A DNA stretch of 64,000 nt from NCBI GenBank assembly GCA_963836015.1, contig CAWIIF010000004.1, positions 1,116,001 through 1,180,000 on the forward strand, in the 5' to 3' direction. Within the stretch, counting starts at the first letter, position 1, and every line of letters begins with the position of its first letter. Under the pieces are notes generated by a model. That model was not told the DNA's origin. It did no database searches and was given only the letters and a program-made list of their open reading frames with translations. Below, piece after piece: positions 1 through 10,593 of this stretch. The stretch comes from CAWCDJ01 sp963836015 (GTDB taxonomy: Bacteria; Acidobacteriota; Terriglobia; Bryobacterales; Bryobacteraceae). Made by a program: the position numbers and the translations under genes.

Positions 1-409
1 TGGTCATGGTCTGGTCGAGGCCGCGATGCTCCCAGGTCTTCCCTCCGTCGCCCGAATAGTACATGCCGGAGCCGAAGGAAACGCTGTTACGAACGTTGGC
101 TTCGCCGGTGCCGACCCAGACCGAGTCGGGGTTCTTCGGATCGATCGCGATGTCTCCGATCGAGATGGTTTCCGGCCGCTCGAAAATGGCCTTCCAGGTG
201 ACTCCTCCGTTGACCGTCTGGAACAGCCCTCCCGATCCCGTCGCGGCGTACAGGAGACGAGGATTTCCCGCCACGCCTTCGATGCCGGAGATGCGCCCGC
301 CCATTGCCCCCGGCCCGATACTGCGCCACTCGAGCGAGTTGAGGGCCGCCGGATCGATGCTTTGCGCGGCGGCGGCAGCGGAAAGAAGGCAGAGGAAAAT
401 CGTTCGCAT
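1..409 (-). CDS. Secreted BNR/Asp-box repeat protein, N-terminal part (cut by window edge)
   Basis: The reverse strand from an ATG at 409 reads a signal peptide with an alanine-rich end (AAAAAQ), then a segment opening with SLEWRSIGPGAMGGRI. Two Asp-box motifs follow (TVNGGVTW and SGDGGKTW), as in the sortilin/VPS10-like BNR propellers that are abundant in Acidobacteria. The protein should be exported and fold as a multi-bladed propeller; its substrate cannot be told. About 136 residues are present and the rest lies left of the window. Homologues are often annotated as glycosyl hydrolases, but no catalytic residue can be assigned from this fragment. Confidence 0.75.
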   Translation of the reverse strand, partial: MRTIFLCLLSAAAAAQSIDPAALNSLEWRSIGPGAMGGRISGIEGVAGNPRLLYAATGSGGLFQTVNGGVTWKAIFERPETISIGDIAIDPKNPDSVWVGTGEANVRNSVSFGSGMYYSGDGGKTWEHRGLDQTMT

Positions 410-503
410 AGAGGTGTGAGCCCTGGATGGAAAACCTCTTATTTTACAGCAGGCCCGGATGTACTACGAGCGATCGTAGAGGACGCGGGACGGCGCTAGG
501 GGG

Positions 504-2399
<1,896 letters not shown>

Positions 2400-2503
2400 G
2401 GTTGGCCGCCGCGGTCAAAGGGCAGTCAGGTTTCTCAGCATATCACCGGCCCCGGGCCCGGCAGGTCTTCGCCGGGGAGGAGGAGGGAATGGAGAGGAGT
2501 GGA

Positions 2504-5191
2504 TTATTTCGCGATCGTGACGGTCACCCCGGCCGGACTCGAGACGTAGCCTACGGTGAGCACCACCGGGACCGTGCCGGAAACACCGGCCGGCACCTGG
2601 ACGTCCACCCGCATTACGCCCGCCACGGAACCTGCCGGGCCTCCGGCGAATTGCACCTTTGCGGGCTGGCCGCCGATGCTCACGGCCAGGGGCTGCGCGG
2701 GCTGCGGGGCGGGGGAGAGCGCCAGCAGGCCGTCCACCCCCGACGGGTTCGTCTGGCCTTCGCCGGTCGCCAGCAGGGTAAGGGTCGTTCCCGCGGCGGC
2801 GGGGTGCGCGGGCCCGTTCAGCGAGCCGTCCTGGTTGAGCGCCTGAGCCTGCCCGGCTCCGGAGGAATCGGCCGTGAACAGCGCGGGCGCGGAGGCCGCC
2901 ACCGGCACCGGGAAGGGCGCGGTCGCCTGGCCTTGATACTGCACGACGATCGACACCAGGGAGCCGCTGACGCCGTACGGCACTACGGCGGCCACCTGGT
3001 CCGCCTCGGTATATAGGACCGGTCCGGCGATGCCGTTGAACAGGACTGTGGTCCCCGCCAGGGTCTTCGGAACCATGCCCGCGGAGGCCGTATAACCGCT
3101 CAATTGCGCGGGTCCGAGGCCCGCACCGTAGACAGTGACGATCTCGCCGGGCGACACGGCGCCCGCCAGGTTGCTCGCCCCGTTCGTGACGTTGCGGATG
3201 AACGACCCGGCCGCGCTCAGGTAGGCCAGGCGGATGGCGTTGTTGCCGGTGTCGGCGATGTATACGTTGCCCGCCGCGTCGATGGCCAGGCCGGCAGGCT
3301 GGTTCAGAAGCGCCGCGGCCGCCGGAGCGCCGTCCCCCGCGTAGCAGCACGTTCCGCTGCCGGCCATCGCGGCGGCGTTCCCATCCGGCCCGACGCGGAT
3401 GACCCGGTTGCCGTCCGTATAGAAGACGTCTCCGGCCGGATCCACCGCCAAAGCCAGAGGCGTCGCCGAGGCCGTGCCCGGAACCGTTCCGCTCAGGCCC
3501 TTGGCGAACATCCGTATGCCCGCGTCCGCCACATACAACGTGCCATCGGGGCCGACGGCGACGGCACGCGGCGCATCGAGCGAAAGTACGGCCGTGGTGA
3601 TCTGGCTGTTGGTATCCACCATGCGAACGCAGTGGTTCAGGGTGTCGGCGATGTACAGGTTGCCGGCGCTATCGAGGGCCACTCCGCGCGGTCCGTGCAG
3701 GGCCGCGGCGCGGGCCGGGCCGCCGTCGCCGAACAGGGCCGCATTGCCGTTGCCGACCACGGTGTCGATGGTGCCATCCGCGGCCACGCGCCGTATCCGG
3801 TTATTGGCCGAGTCCGCGATGTAGAGCCGTCCCTGGTTGTCGATGGCCACGGCCGTGGGAGTATTGAGCTCAGCCAGGGCGGCCGGCCCGCCGTCGCCCG
3901 AAAACCCGGGCAGGGCATTTCCCGCCACCGTGGTGATGGTTCCGCCCGGTGAGATGCGGCGGATGCGGTGATTCTGCGTGTCGGCGAAGTAGAGATTCCC
4001 GGCCGCGTCGATGGCCATTCCGGTGGGTGTGTTCAACTGTGCCCGCGAGGCCGCGGCGGTGTCGCCGGAGAAGCTGTTCGAGCCGTTACCGGCAGCCGAG
4101 AAGAGCGTTCCGTCCGGCGACACGCGCCAGATCCGGAAATCGCCCACGGTCAGGCCCGAACCAGACCCCACTGAGCCCTCGGCAAAATAGACGTTCCCCG
4201 CCGGGTCTACGCTTACACCGGTAGGCCCGTTGAGCCGCACCTGGTTGGCCGGAAAGCCGTCCACGGGCGTGACGAGCGAGGCGCTTCCGGCGACCGTGCC
4301 GATGATTCCCCCGGCGACTTTGCGGATGCGGCTGTCGCCCAGGTCGGCGATGTAGAGGCTGCCGCTCCGATCCAGTGCGACGTCGGTCGGGAAGAACAGG
4401 GTCGCGCCGGTTGCGGCGGCGCCATCGCCGGAGAAGCCCGGGTATCCGTTGGCCGCGAAGGTGCTCATGGTTCCGTCCGGCGCCACCTTGCGGACCCGGT
4501 TGTTGAAGGTGTCGGCGATGTACAGGCTGCCTGCGGCATCGACCGCCACGCCCTCCGGCGCATTCAGGTCGGCGTGGACGGCGGGCGCTCCGTCGCCGCC
4601 GTATCCGGGAAATCCGCTGCCCGCCACCTTTGTGACGGTGCCATCGGGCGCGATCCGGCGGACCACGTTGTTGCCCGTATCGGCGACGTAAAGATTGCCC
4701 GCCGCGTCGAAGGCCAGGCCGGTCGGCCCGCTGAACTGCGCGGCCGCGGCGGGGCCGCCGTCGCCCGAATTTCCCGCCACGCCTGTTCCGGCGAAGGTGC
4801 CGATGGTGCCGTTCGCGGCAATCCGGCGGATCCGGTTGGCGTCGCGCTCAGTGAAGTAGAGGCTGCCGGCGGCATCGAAAGCGATTCCATCCGGAAAGCC
4901 GAGCTGCGCGTTCAGTGCCGGCCCGCCGTCGCCGGTGAGCCCCGAGCGGCCTGTGCCCGCAATGCGGGTGAGCGTGCCGGACGGGTCCACCTTGAAGATG
5001 CAGTGGAGGCTGCCGAAGTAGATGTTTCCGGCCGAATCCGCGGCGACTCGCGGGGGGTCGCCGATGGAGACTCCGGAGGCCTGAGCAGGGGTGAGCGGCG
5101 GAGCCCCTCCGGCCAGGGTGGAAATCAGGTACTGCTGCCCCGAAGAACTTCCAACTACAGCAAATAGAACGGCAAGAGCCCGAAACATCAT
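2504..5191 (-). CDS. Secreted NHL-repeat protein with Solibacter-type C-terminal domain
   Basis: The 895-residue protein begins with a signal peptide (LAVLFAVVGSSSG) at a double ATG. About twelve NHL-like repeats follow, each near 50-60 residues, with cores such as GLAFDAAGNLYVADTGNN and linkers like GDGGPA. Twelve repeats suggest two six-bladed propellers or one long spiral. From about residue 650 the C-terminus carries the pattern of TIGR03437 (Solibacter uncharacterised C-terminal domain), with SPGEIVTVYGAGLGP, LFNGIAGPVLYTEADQV and LLATGEGQTNPSGVDG. These proteins are extracellular; binding partners are unknown. No enzyme motif was seen. The repeats make the DNA internally repetitive as well. 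Confidence 0.9.
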   Translation of the reverse strand: MMFRALAVLFAVVGSSSGQQYLISTLAGGAPPLTPAQASGVSIGDPPRVAADSAGNIYFGSLHCIFKVDPSGTLTRIAGTGRSGLTGDGGPALNAQLGFPDGIAFDAAGSLYFTERDANRIRRIAANGTIGTFAGTGVAGNSGDGGPAAAAQFSGPTGLAFDAAGNLYVADTGNNVVRRIAPDGTVTKVAGSGFPGYGGDGAPAVHADLNAPEGVAVDAAGSLYIADTFNNRVRKVAPDGTMSTFAANGYPGFSGDGAAATGATLFFPTDVALDRSGSLYIADLGDSRIRKVAGGIIGTVAGSASLVTPVDGFPANQVRLNGPTGVSVDPAGNVYFAEGSVGSGSGLTVGDFRIWRVSPDGTLFSAAGNGSNSFSGDTAAASRAQLNTPTGMAIDAAGNLYFADTQNHRIRRISPGGTITTVAGNALPGFSGDGGPAALAELNTPTAVAIDNQGRLYIADSANNRIRRVAADGTIDTVVGNGNAALFGDGGPARAAALHGPRGVALDSAGNLYIADTLNHCVRMVDTNSQITTAVLSLDAPRAVAVGPDGTLYVADAGIRMFAKGLSGTVPGTASATPLALAVDPAGDVFYTDGNRVIRVGPDGNAAAMAGSGTCCYAGDGAPAAAALLNQPAGLAIDAAGNVYIADTGNNAIRLAYLSAAGSFIRNVTNGASNLAGAVSPGEIVTVYGAGLGPAQLSGYTASAGMVPKTLAGTTVLFNGIAGPVLYTEADQVAAVVPYGVSGSLVSIVVQYQGQATAPFPVPVAASAPALFTADSSGAGQAQALNQDGSLNGPAHPAAAGTTLTLLATGEGQTNPSGVDGLLALSPAPQPAQPLAVSIGGQPAKVQFAGGPAGSVAGVMRVDVQVPAGVSGTVPVVLTVGYVSSPAGVTVTIAK

Positions 5192-5269
5192 GGTGACCTG
5201 TCGTTCTATGTTGCCACAAGCGGGCCGGTTATGCAGCGTTGCTATTGGGTGGGTCCCCGATGCCGATTG

Positions 5270-5956
5270 TTAAGAGTATTCCACCATTCTCAGGCGCAGC
5301 GCCCGCAAATCGCGCAGCAGAATGTCGGGTGTTTCGGCCACGAGTTCCTCCACCGGGGTGATCCCGGTTTGCACCGAGATGGCGCGTATGCGATTGGCGC
5401 GCGCAGCCTGGATGTCGGCCGGCGCGTCGCCCACCAGGGAGATCGGGGCTCCGCGGGCGATCCAGCCCCGCCCGCGCGCTTCCCGGATCGCCAGGCGGGC
5501 CAGCCCCGAACGGGTGCGGGCCATCTCTCCGAACGCGCCGAAGCGGAAGAACTCCTTGAGCCCGGCACGTTCGAGCTTGCGCCAGCCGATGCGCGTGAGG
5601 TTCCCCGTCACCAGGGCCAGCAGGGCGCCGCGCCGGGTGAGCTTTTCGAGTACCGGTGCGACGCCGGGACAATGCTTGTCGTGGAGCGCCGGGCAGACCC
5701 GCAGGTAGAACCGCTCGGCGGCGCGCCAGACCTCCGGCATGGCCTCGCGGATCCGCGCGCGCGATGCGCCCGCGCGGCGCATCATGATGGCCAGAATGTC
5801 CGGATCGAGCATGCCCTGCACGGGGATGCCCTCGGTGGTGCTTTCGAGTCCGGTGACTTTGCGCACGCCGTAAACCAGCGCCTCGCGGTGGTGGGGTCCG
5901 GCGCGCCGCACCAGCGTGCCGTCTATATCGAACAGAACCAGCGCCTTGTAGATCAA
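5270..5956 (-). CDS. HAD-superfamily phosphatase (phosphoglycolate phosphatase-like)
   Basis: The 228-residue protein has HAD motif I FDIDGT (nucleophile Asp10, acid Asp12), motif II in VTGN, a lysine/arginine-rich segment, and motif IV as VGDAPADI. A helical cap lies between residues 15 and 95, so it is a C1-cap phosphatase acting on a small phosphorylated metabolite in the cytoplasm. The start is a TTG at 5956; a stop codon lies two codons upstream in frame, so no earlier start exists. It is divergent from aguB with only 5 bases between the two start codons, so each promoter must lie within the other gene's coding region or be shared. Confidence 0.85.
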   Translation of the reverse strand: MIYKALVLFDIDGTLVRRAGPHHREALVYGVRKVTGLESTTEGIPVQGMLDPDILAIMMRRAGASRARIREAMPEVWRAAERFYLRVCPALHDKHCPGVAPVLEKLTRRGALLALVTGNLTRIGWRKLERAGLKEFFRFGAFGEMARTRSGLARLAIREARGRGWIARGAPISLVGDAPADIQAARANRIRAISVQTGITPVEELVAETPDILLRDLRALRLRMVEYS

Positions 5957-5961
5957 ACGTC

Positions 5962-6867
5962 ATGATACGTCGATACAATGGTGTTGTGCAGCGTGCCAAA
6001 TTCCGCGTGGGCCTGATCCAGATGGCCTGCTCGAAGGACCCCAACGAGAATCTCGCCAAGGCCGGGTGGCGCATCCGCGAGGCGGCCGGGCGCGGGGCCC
6101 AGATCATCAGCGTGCAGGAGCTGTTCCGGTCGCAATACTTCTGCCGCGAAGAGAATGCGGAGCTGTTCGACCTGGCGGAGCCGGTCCCCGGACCCACCAG
6201 CGAGGCGTTCACGCGGCTGGCGGCGGAGCTGGGGGTGGTGATCATCGGCTCGATCTTCGAGCGGCGCACGGCGGGCGTCTACCACAACACGGCGCTGGTG
6301 ATCGATGCCGATGGAACCCTTCTCGGCAAGTACCGCAAGATGCACATCCCGGACGACCCGCTGTATTTCGAGAAGTACTACTTCACGCCCGGCGACCTGG
6401 GCTTCCGCTGCTTCGACACGCGTTTTGCCCGCGTGGCCGCGCTGGTGTGCTGGGACCAGTGGTATCCGGAGGCGGCCCGGCTGGCCGCGCTGGGCGGAGC
6501 GCAGGTGCTCTTCTACCCGACCGCCATCGGCTGGCACCCTTCCGAAAAGGCGGAGTACGGCGAGGCGCAGCACGATGCCTGGCGCACCATCCAGCGCTCC
6601 CACGCCATCGCCAACGGGCTTTACGTGGCGGCCGTCAACCGCGTGGGATACGAAGGCCCGCCCGAACATGGACTCGAATTCTGGGGCGGCTCGTTCGTGG
6701 CCGACCCGTTCGGCGTGGTCCTGGCCGAAGGCTCGCACGATAAGGAAGAGACCCTGATCGTGGAGTGCGACCCGCGCCGCATCGAGGACGTCCGCCGCAA
6801 CTGGCCGTTCCTGCGCGACCGCCGCATCGACGCGTACGAGCCGATTCTGAGGCGGGTGATCGATTGA
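5962..6867 (+). CDS. aguB: N-carbamoylputrescine amidase (carbon-nitrogen hydrolase)
   Basis: This nitrilase-fold enzyme hydrolyses N-carbamoylputrescine to putrescine, CO2 and ammonia. The catalytic triad is visible: Glu53 in VQELF, Lys126 in KYRKMHIPD and Cys163 in VCWDQWYPE. The length (301 residues) and the motifs YFEKYYFTPGD and FWGGSF are those of the plant/bacterial AguB subgroup. The ATG at 5962 is used here; a GTG at 5983 or 5986-type downstream start is possible because the family usually begins near KFRVGLIQMAC. Its stop overlaps the TTG start of aguA, so the two pathway steps are translationally coupled. Confidence 0.93.
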   Translation: MIRRYNGVVQRAKFRVGLIQMACSKDPNENLAKAGWRIREAAGRGAQIISVQELFRSQYFCREENAELFDLAEPVPGPTSEAFTRLAAELGVVIIGSIFERRTAGVYHNTALVIDADGTLLGKYRKMHIPDDPLYFEKYYFTPGDLGFRCFDTRFARVAALVCWDQWYPEAARLAALGGAQVLFYPTAIGWHPSEKAEYGEAQHDAWRTIQRSHAIANGLYVAAVNRVGYEGPPEHGLEFWGGSFVADPFGVVLAEGSHDKEETLIVECDPRRIEDVRRNWPFLRDRRIDAYEPILRRVID

Positions 6868-7889
6868 AATCCGGCACGCCGCGCGCGCTGGGCTTCCGCA
6901 TGCCCGCCGAGTGGGAGCCGCACGAAGCCACCTGGATCGCCTGGCCTCACAACCGCGACGATTGGCCGGGCCGGTTCGCCCCGATCCCGTGGGTGTACGG
7001 CGAAATCGTGCGCAAGTTGAGCGCCGTCGAGCGCGTGCGGATCCTGGTGGATGGACTGGCGGTCGAGCGGCAGGCGCGTAAGATTCTACGCGACGTCGGT
7101 GCGATGACGGAGGCGGTCGAGTTCTTCCGCTGCAAGACCGACCGCGTTTGGACGCGCGATACGTGTGCGCTGTTCGTCAAGAACTCCAAAGGAGAACTGG
7201 CCGCTACCGCGTGGCGTTTCAATGGGTGGGCCAAGTACGACGACTGGCATTGCGACGCCCAGGTGCCGGCGTTCGTCTCGAAAGCCCTCGGCATTCCCCA
7301 GTTCGTGCCGGACATGGTGCTCGAAGGGGGCAGTATCGACGTCAACGGCGCCGGGCTTCTCCTGACCACCGAGGAGTGCCTGCTCAGCCCGGTGCAGGCG
7401 CGCAACCCCGGCACGAAGCGCGCCGAGGTGGAGCGCAGGTTGTGCGACTTCCTGGGTGTGCGCCAGGTGATTTGGCTGCGCAACGGCATCGCCGGCGACG
7501 ATACCCACGGCCACGTGGACGACCTGGCGCGCTTCGTCTCGTCCGATACGGTGGTGCTGGCCTCGGAGGCCGACCGCGCCGACCCCAACTACGAGCCGCT
7601 GCGCGAGAACGCCGCCATCCTGCGCGAGGCCGGCCTGCGCGTGGTGAAACTGCCGATGCCCCGGCCGCTCCTCTTCACAGGCCAGCGCCTGCCCGCCAGC
7701 TACGCCAATTTCTACATCGCCAACGGGCTGGTGCTGGTCCCGACTTTCAACGACCCGAACGACCGCATCGCGCTGAATACCCTGGCGCGATGTTTCCCGG
7801 AGCGCGCAGTTACCGGCATCAACTGCACGGAGCTGATCTGGGGACTGGGGGCGCTCCACTGCATGACGCAGCAGCAGCCGCGGCGGTGA
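6864..7889 (+). CDS. aguA: Agmatine deiminase
   Basis: The enzyme converts agmatine to N-carbamoylputrescine, the substrate of the preceding gene. It has the family N-terminus RMPAEWEPHEATWIAWPHN, the guanidine-binding segment EGGSID, the catalytic histidine region DDTHGHVDD and the nucleophile Cys333 in ALHCMTQQQP near the C-terminus, for a length of about 341 residues. The TTG at 6864 overlaps the aguB stop (TTGA) and gives the expected N-terminal length; an ATG at 6900 would begin at MPAEWEPH and is the alternative. Together the pair makes putrescine from arginine-derived agmatine. Confidence 0.93.
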   Translation: MKSGTPRALGFRMPAEWEPHEATWIAWPHNRDDWPGRFAPIPWVYGEIVRKLSAVERVRILVDGLAVERQARKILRDVGAMTEAVEFFRCKTDRVWTRDTCALFVKNSKGELAATAWRFNGWAKYDDWHCDAQVPAFVSKALGIPQFVPDMVLEGGSIDVNGAGLLLTTEECLLSPVQARNPGTKRAEVERRLCDFLGVRQVIWLRNGIAGDDTHGHVDDLARFVSSDTVVLASEADRADPNYEPLRENAAILREAGLRVVKLPMPRPLLFTGQRLPASYANFYIANGLVLVPTFNDPNDRIALNTLARCFPERAVTGINCTELIWGLGALHCMTQQQPRR

Positions 7890-7893
7890 TGGT

Positions 7894-9978
7894 TCACCGG
7901 GCTAGCTGCAATCGGATGGTCCGCGTGCAGAAGGCGTCGTAGGTCGTATCTTTGAGGCGCACGCCGGAGAAGACCAGCGTCATCGTGAGGCCATCGCGGC
8001 TGATCCACTTCGCGGGAAGGCGGTAACCGTGGGTGCCGGGTATCCCCCACGCATCGGCGCCGCCGGATCTTGCGGCCTGGGAGTCGCTGACCATCGTCCA
8101 GGGACCCCACGGTTCGGGCGCATCGAAAATGCCCCAGTCGCCGGAACCGTCGTAGTCGAGCGCCAGCAGGTAACGCCGGATTCCCGGATTGTAAACCACG
8201 TCCGAACGCCGGCAGTTGGCGGTGTAGGCGAAGACCGGCCCGCGCTGGTGGATGTCCGGGGTCCAGACGGCGCCGCCATGGCCGTCCAATTCGCGGAAGA
8301 ACTCCCAGGCGGCCCGGTCCGCGATGCGGCGCTTCGGCACGCGCGCGAGAACCATCCGGTTGTCGCTCTCGTACGCGCTGGGGCCGTCTTGCGAATAGGT
8401 GTAGACGAAATCGTCGCGCGCGCCGCGGTAATCGCGGCCGAAGTTCAGGAACGTGGGCGAACCGAAGCCGGTCTCGATCCGGAAGCCGGACTTCCATGTG
8501 CGGCCGTGGTCATGCGACCAGAGGAGCTGCGAGTTGCCGGCGTTGCGAACCCACAAATAAAGGACGCCATCCACCATCAGGATGCCGCTGGCCTTCGGGC
8601 TCTTCGCGCCATTGCCCAGGCGCTCGCCCTCGGAGGGCAAATTGATTCCGCGGAATCCTTGCGGAGGGCCGACGATCCGGGCGAAGCCCATGCCGAGCTT
8701 GCGGCTGGTCCGCGGATCGAATCCCCAGCCGTCGCCATAGGAGGTGTACTGCGCGTCGTCGTCTCCCCAGGTAATCGGCCAGTTGTCGCTATCGATCGCG
8801 GTGCGGCGGATATCCGGCAGGAACTCGGCCTTTCGAATGACCGTGCTCGGCGGATAGGGACTGCGCCGGACGATCGCGGCCATCAGCGGCTGCAGGACCC
8901 GCTCGTACACTGGCTTCCAGAATGGCGCATTGCGGTCGCCCATCGCCTGGCCGTTGCGGACCACCACCAGTTCCAGCGAGGGGATGACGACGATCACCTG
9001 GTGCCCGGCCCCCGCTCCGGCGATGGCGTCCCTGGGCACGTCCGGCCAGACGCCGTCCGAATTGGTGTACCACGCCAGGCCGGAACCCGGAGCGAATGGA
9101 TCCGCCGCGCGATCGGGCTTCGGCATGCCGGCATAGGTGGTCACTTCCTTCACGGCGCTCCGGTGCACGATCTCGCGGCCCTTCCACATTCCCTGCTGCA
9201 TCATGAGCTGTCCGACGAGCGCGGCCGCCCGGGCGGTGAAGGCGGCCCCGCCCCAGTTGGCGTACAGGGTAAGGCCATCGACTTCGTACCCGCGTCCGTA
9301 GCCGATGGACCAGGCACTTTCCGGAATTCCCAGCGGATCGAAGATGCGGTCCTTTAACAGCGACCGGATGTCACCGCCTTTGAGGCTGGCGGTGACGGCG
9401 TACGCCAGCGCCGCCATGCCGGGATTGCTGTACGCATTCCGCGAGCCCGGCTCGAACATGACGGGCGCCTGGTGCAGGGCCACCGTGAACGGATCGGGCA
9501 CGCGCTTCCAGAAGGCGCCTTTCCACCCCGGGAGCTGGTCGTGCGGGAGCGAATCCGCTTCGGCGTCCTCGATGCCCGAAGTGTGAGTGGCGAGCTGGCG
9601 AATCGTGATCCTGGATTTCCGGGGGTCGGCGCTCCAGCCGGGGATGTACTGGGACGCGAGGTCGTCCGGGTGAATCAGCCCGTCGCTGAGCGCGACCAGC
9701 AGCGACATGCCGCCCACCAGGGCCTTGGCCATGGAGGCCGTTCCGTGCGGCTGGTCCACGCCGGAATTCGGCGCATACCACTCGAAGGCGACGGCGCCGC
9801 GTCGAGCCACCAGCAGGCCGGTCGTCCCACTCTTCGCCAGCGCGTCCTTCCATGCGCTCAGCGCGGAGGTATCGAATCCCGCCTGCTGCGGAGTGATGGA
9901 ATTCCAGGGCACGGATGCGGCCCCGGCCGTCAGCACGAGCACGAGGAAGCCGCAGGGAATCAGGAAGAGCCTGGCCAC
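7894..9978 (-). CDS. Secreted beta-lactamase-fold serine hydrolase fused to a DUF4185-like propeller
   Basis: The chosen GTG start (9978) gives a 694-residue protein with a signal peptide (LFLIPCGFLVLVLTAGAAS). Residues about 30-390 form a class C beta-lactamase/esterase domain with the nucleophile motif SMAK (Ser82, Lys85) and a YSN motif (183-185). Residues about 420-694 resemble DUF4185 family propellers, with LLWSHDHGRTWKSGF, FVYTYSQDGPSAYES and LLALDYDGSGDWGIFDAP. It should act outside the cytoplasm, cleaving an ester or peptide bond while the propeller binds a ligand, perhaps a glycan. Longer upstream readings add basic residues before the signal peptide and look unlikely. It converges on aguA with 4 bases between stops. 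Confidence 0.82.
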   Translation of the reverse strand: MARLFLIPCGFLVLVLTAGAASVPWNSITPQQAGFDTSALSAWKDALAKSGTTGLLVARRGAVAFEWYAPNSGVDQPHGTASMAKALVGGMSLLVALSDGLIHPDDLASQYIPGWSADPRKSRITIRQLATHTSGIEDAEADSLPHDQLPGWKGAFWKRVPDPFTVALHQAPVMFEPGSRNAYSNPGMAALAYAVTASLKGGDIRSLLKDRIFDPLGIPESAWSIGYGRGYEVDGLTLYANWGGAAFTARAAALVGQLMMQQGMWKGREIVHRSAVKEVTTYAGMPKPDRAADPFAPGSGLAWYTNSDGVWPDVPRDAIAGAGAGHQVIVVIPSLELVVVRNGQAMGDRNAPFWKPVYERVLQPLMAAIVRRSPYPPSTVIRKAEFLPDIRRTAIDSDNWPITWGDDDAQYTSYGDGWGFDPRTSRKLGMGFARIVGPPQGFRGINLPSEGERLGNGAKSPKASGILMVDGVLYLWVRNAGNSQLLWSHDHGRTWKSGFRIETGFGSPTFLNFGRDYRGARDDFVYTYSQDGPSAYESDNRMVLARVPKRRIADRAAWEFFRELDGHGGAVWTPDIHQRGPVFAYTANCRRSDVVYNPGIRRYLLALDYDGSGDWGIFDAPEPWGPWTMVSDSQAARSGGADAWGIPGTHGYRLPAKWISRDGLTMTLVFSGVRLKDTTYDAFCTRTIRLQLAR

Positions 9979-10021
9979 GCGAATAGTGTATCGCCCCTTC
10001 TGATATCTTGAGGGTATCCGT

Positions 10022-10291
10022 ATGTGCAGGAGTATCCGGCCTCTCTTCAACTTCGATCCGCCCGTCACCGAAGACGAGATTCGGGCGGCGTCGCTGCAGT
10101 TTGTGCGCAAGATCAGCGGCTTTCACAAGCCGTCGAAGGCTAACGAAGCGTCGTTCCGGTCGGCCGTGGACGACATCGCCGGGATCGCCGCGCGGTTCCT
10201 GAGTTCGCTCGAAACGGTCGCGCCGCCGAAGAACCGGGAAGAAGAGGCGGCCAAGGCGAGGGCGCGCGCCGCTGAACGAATACGAGGCTGA
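10022..10291 (+). CDS. DUF2277 family protein
   Basis: The 89-residue protein matches the DUF2277 pattern throughout: it opens MCRSIRPLFNFDPPVTEDEI, continues with QFVRKISGF and KPSKANEASF, and ends in a charged EEEAAKARARAAER helix. The family is small, widespread in Actinobacteria and Acidobacteria, and has no known function. The conserved Cys2 directly after the start supports the ATG at 10022. It is divergent from the hydrolase gene, with 43 bases between starts. Confidence 0.88.
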   Translation: MCRSIRPLFNFDPPVTEDEIRAASLQFVRKISGFHKPSKANEASFRSAVDDIAGIAARFLSSLETVAPPKNREEEAAKARARAAERIRG

Positions 10292-10366
10292 GTCCCCCGG
10301 CGTCCGACCGCTGACGGGTAACGAACACATCCCCCGGATGTTACCCAGCCGCTCCAGCGCTCCGTG

Positions 10367-10397
10367 ATGTGTATAATAGGTGCTAGGAATACACATC
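10367..10397 (+). promoter_or_regulatory. Palindromic operator and -10 box of vapBC
   Basis: A perfect 9-base inverted repeat, GATGTGTAT (10367-10375) and ATACACATC (10389-10397), is separated by 13 bases and ends one base before the vapB ATG. A consensus -10 TATAAT sits at 10373-10378, inside the left arm, so a repressor bound here would block RNA polymerase. This is where VapB-VapC complexes normally bind for autorepression. The repeat is seen directly; binding by VapB is inferred. Confidence 0.75.
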
Positions 10398-10398
10398 C

Positions 10399-10593
10399 AT
10401 GCGAACGAACATCGTGATCGATGACAAGCTGATGCGGGACGTGCTTCGAGCAACCGGTCTAAGGACAAAGCGCGAAGCCGTCGAAGAAGGCTTGCGGACG
10501 CTGCTGCGTCTGAAGCGGCAGTCGGAAATCCGGCGTTTTCGCGGGAAATTGAACTGGAAGGGCGACCTGAATGCGATGAGGACTGACAGGTGA
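10399..10593 (+). CDS. vapB: VapB-family antitoxin
   Basis: The 64-residue protein opens RTNIVIDDKLMRDVLRAT and has GLRTKREAVEEGLRTLLRL, the ribbon-helix-helix form of VapB antitoxins (DUF2191-like). The ending, GKLNWKGDL and a short basic tail, is the usual toxin-wrapping segment. It should bind DNA through its N-terminus as a dimer and neutralise the downstream PIN toxin. Its last 4 bases overlap the toxin start (GTGA), the normal arrangement for coupled expression. The operator palindrome lies just upstream. Confidence 0.9.
   Translation: MRTNIVIDDKLMRDVLRATGLRTKREAVEEGLRTLLRLKRQSEIRRFRGKLNWKGDLNAMRTDR

Noticed and set aside
2600..5100. Regular repeats suggestive of a CRISPR array
   Set aside because: The repeat period is about 165 bases, imperfect, and in frame with NHL protein repeats.
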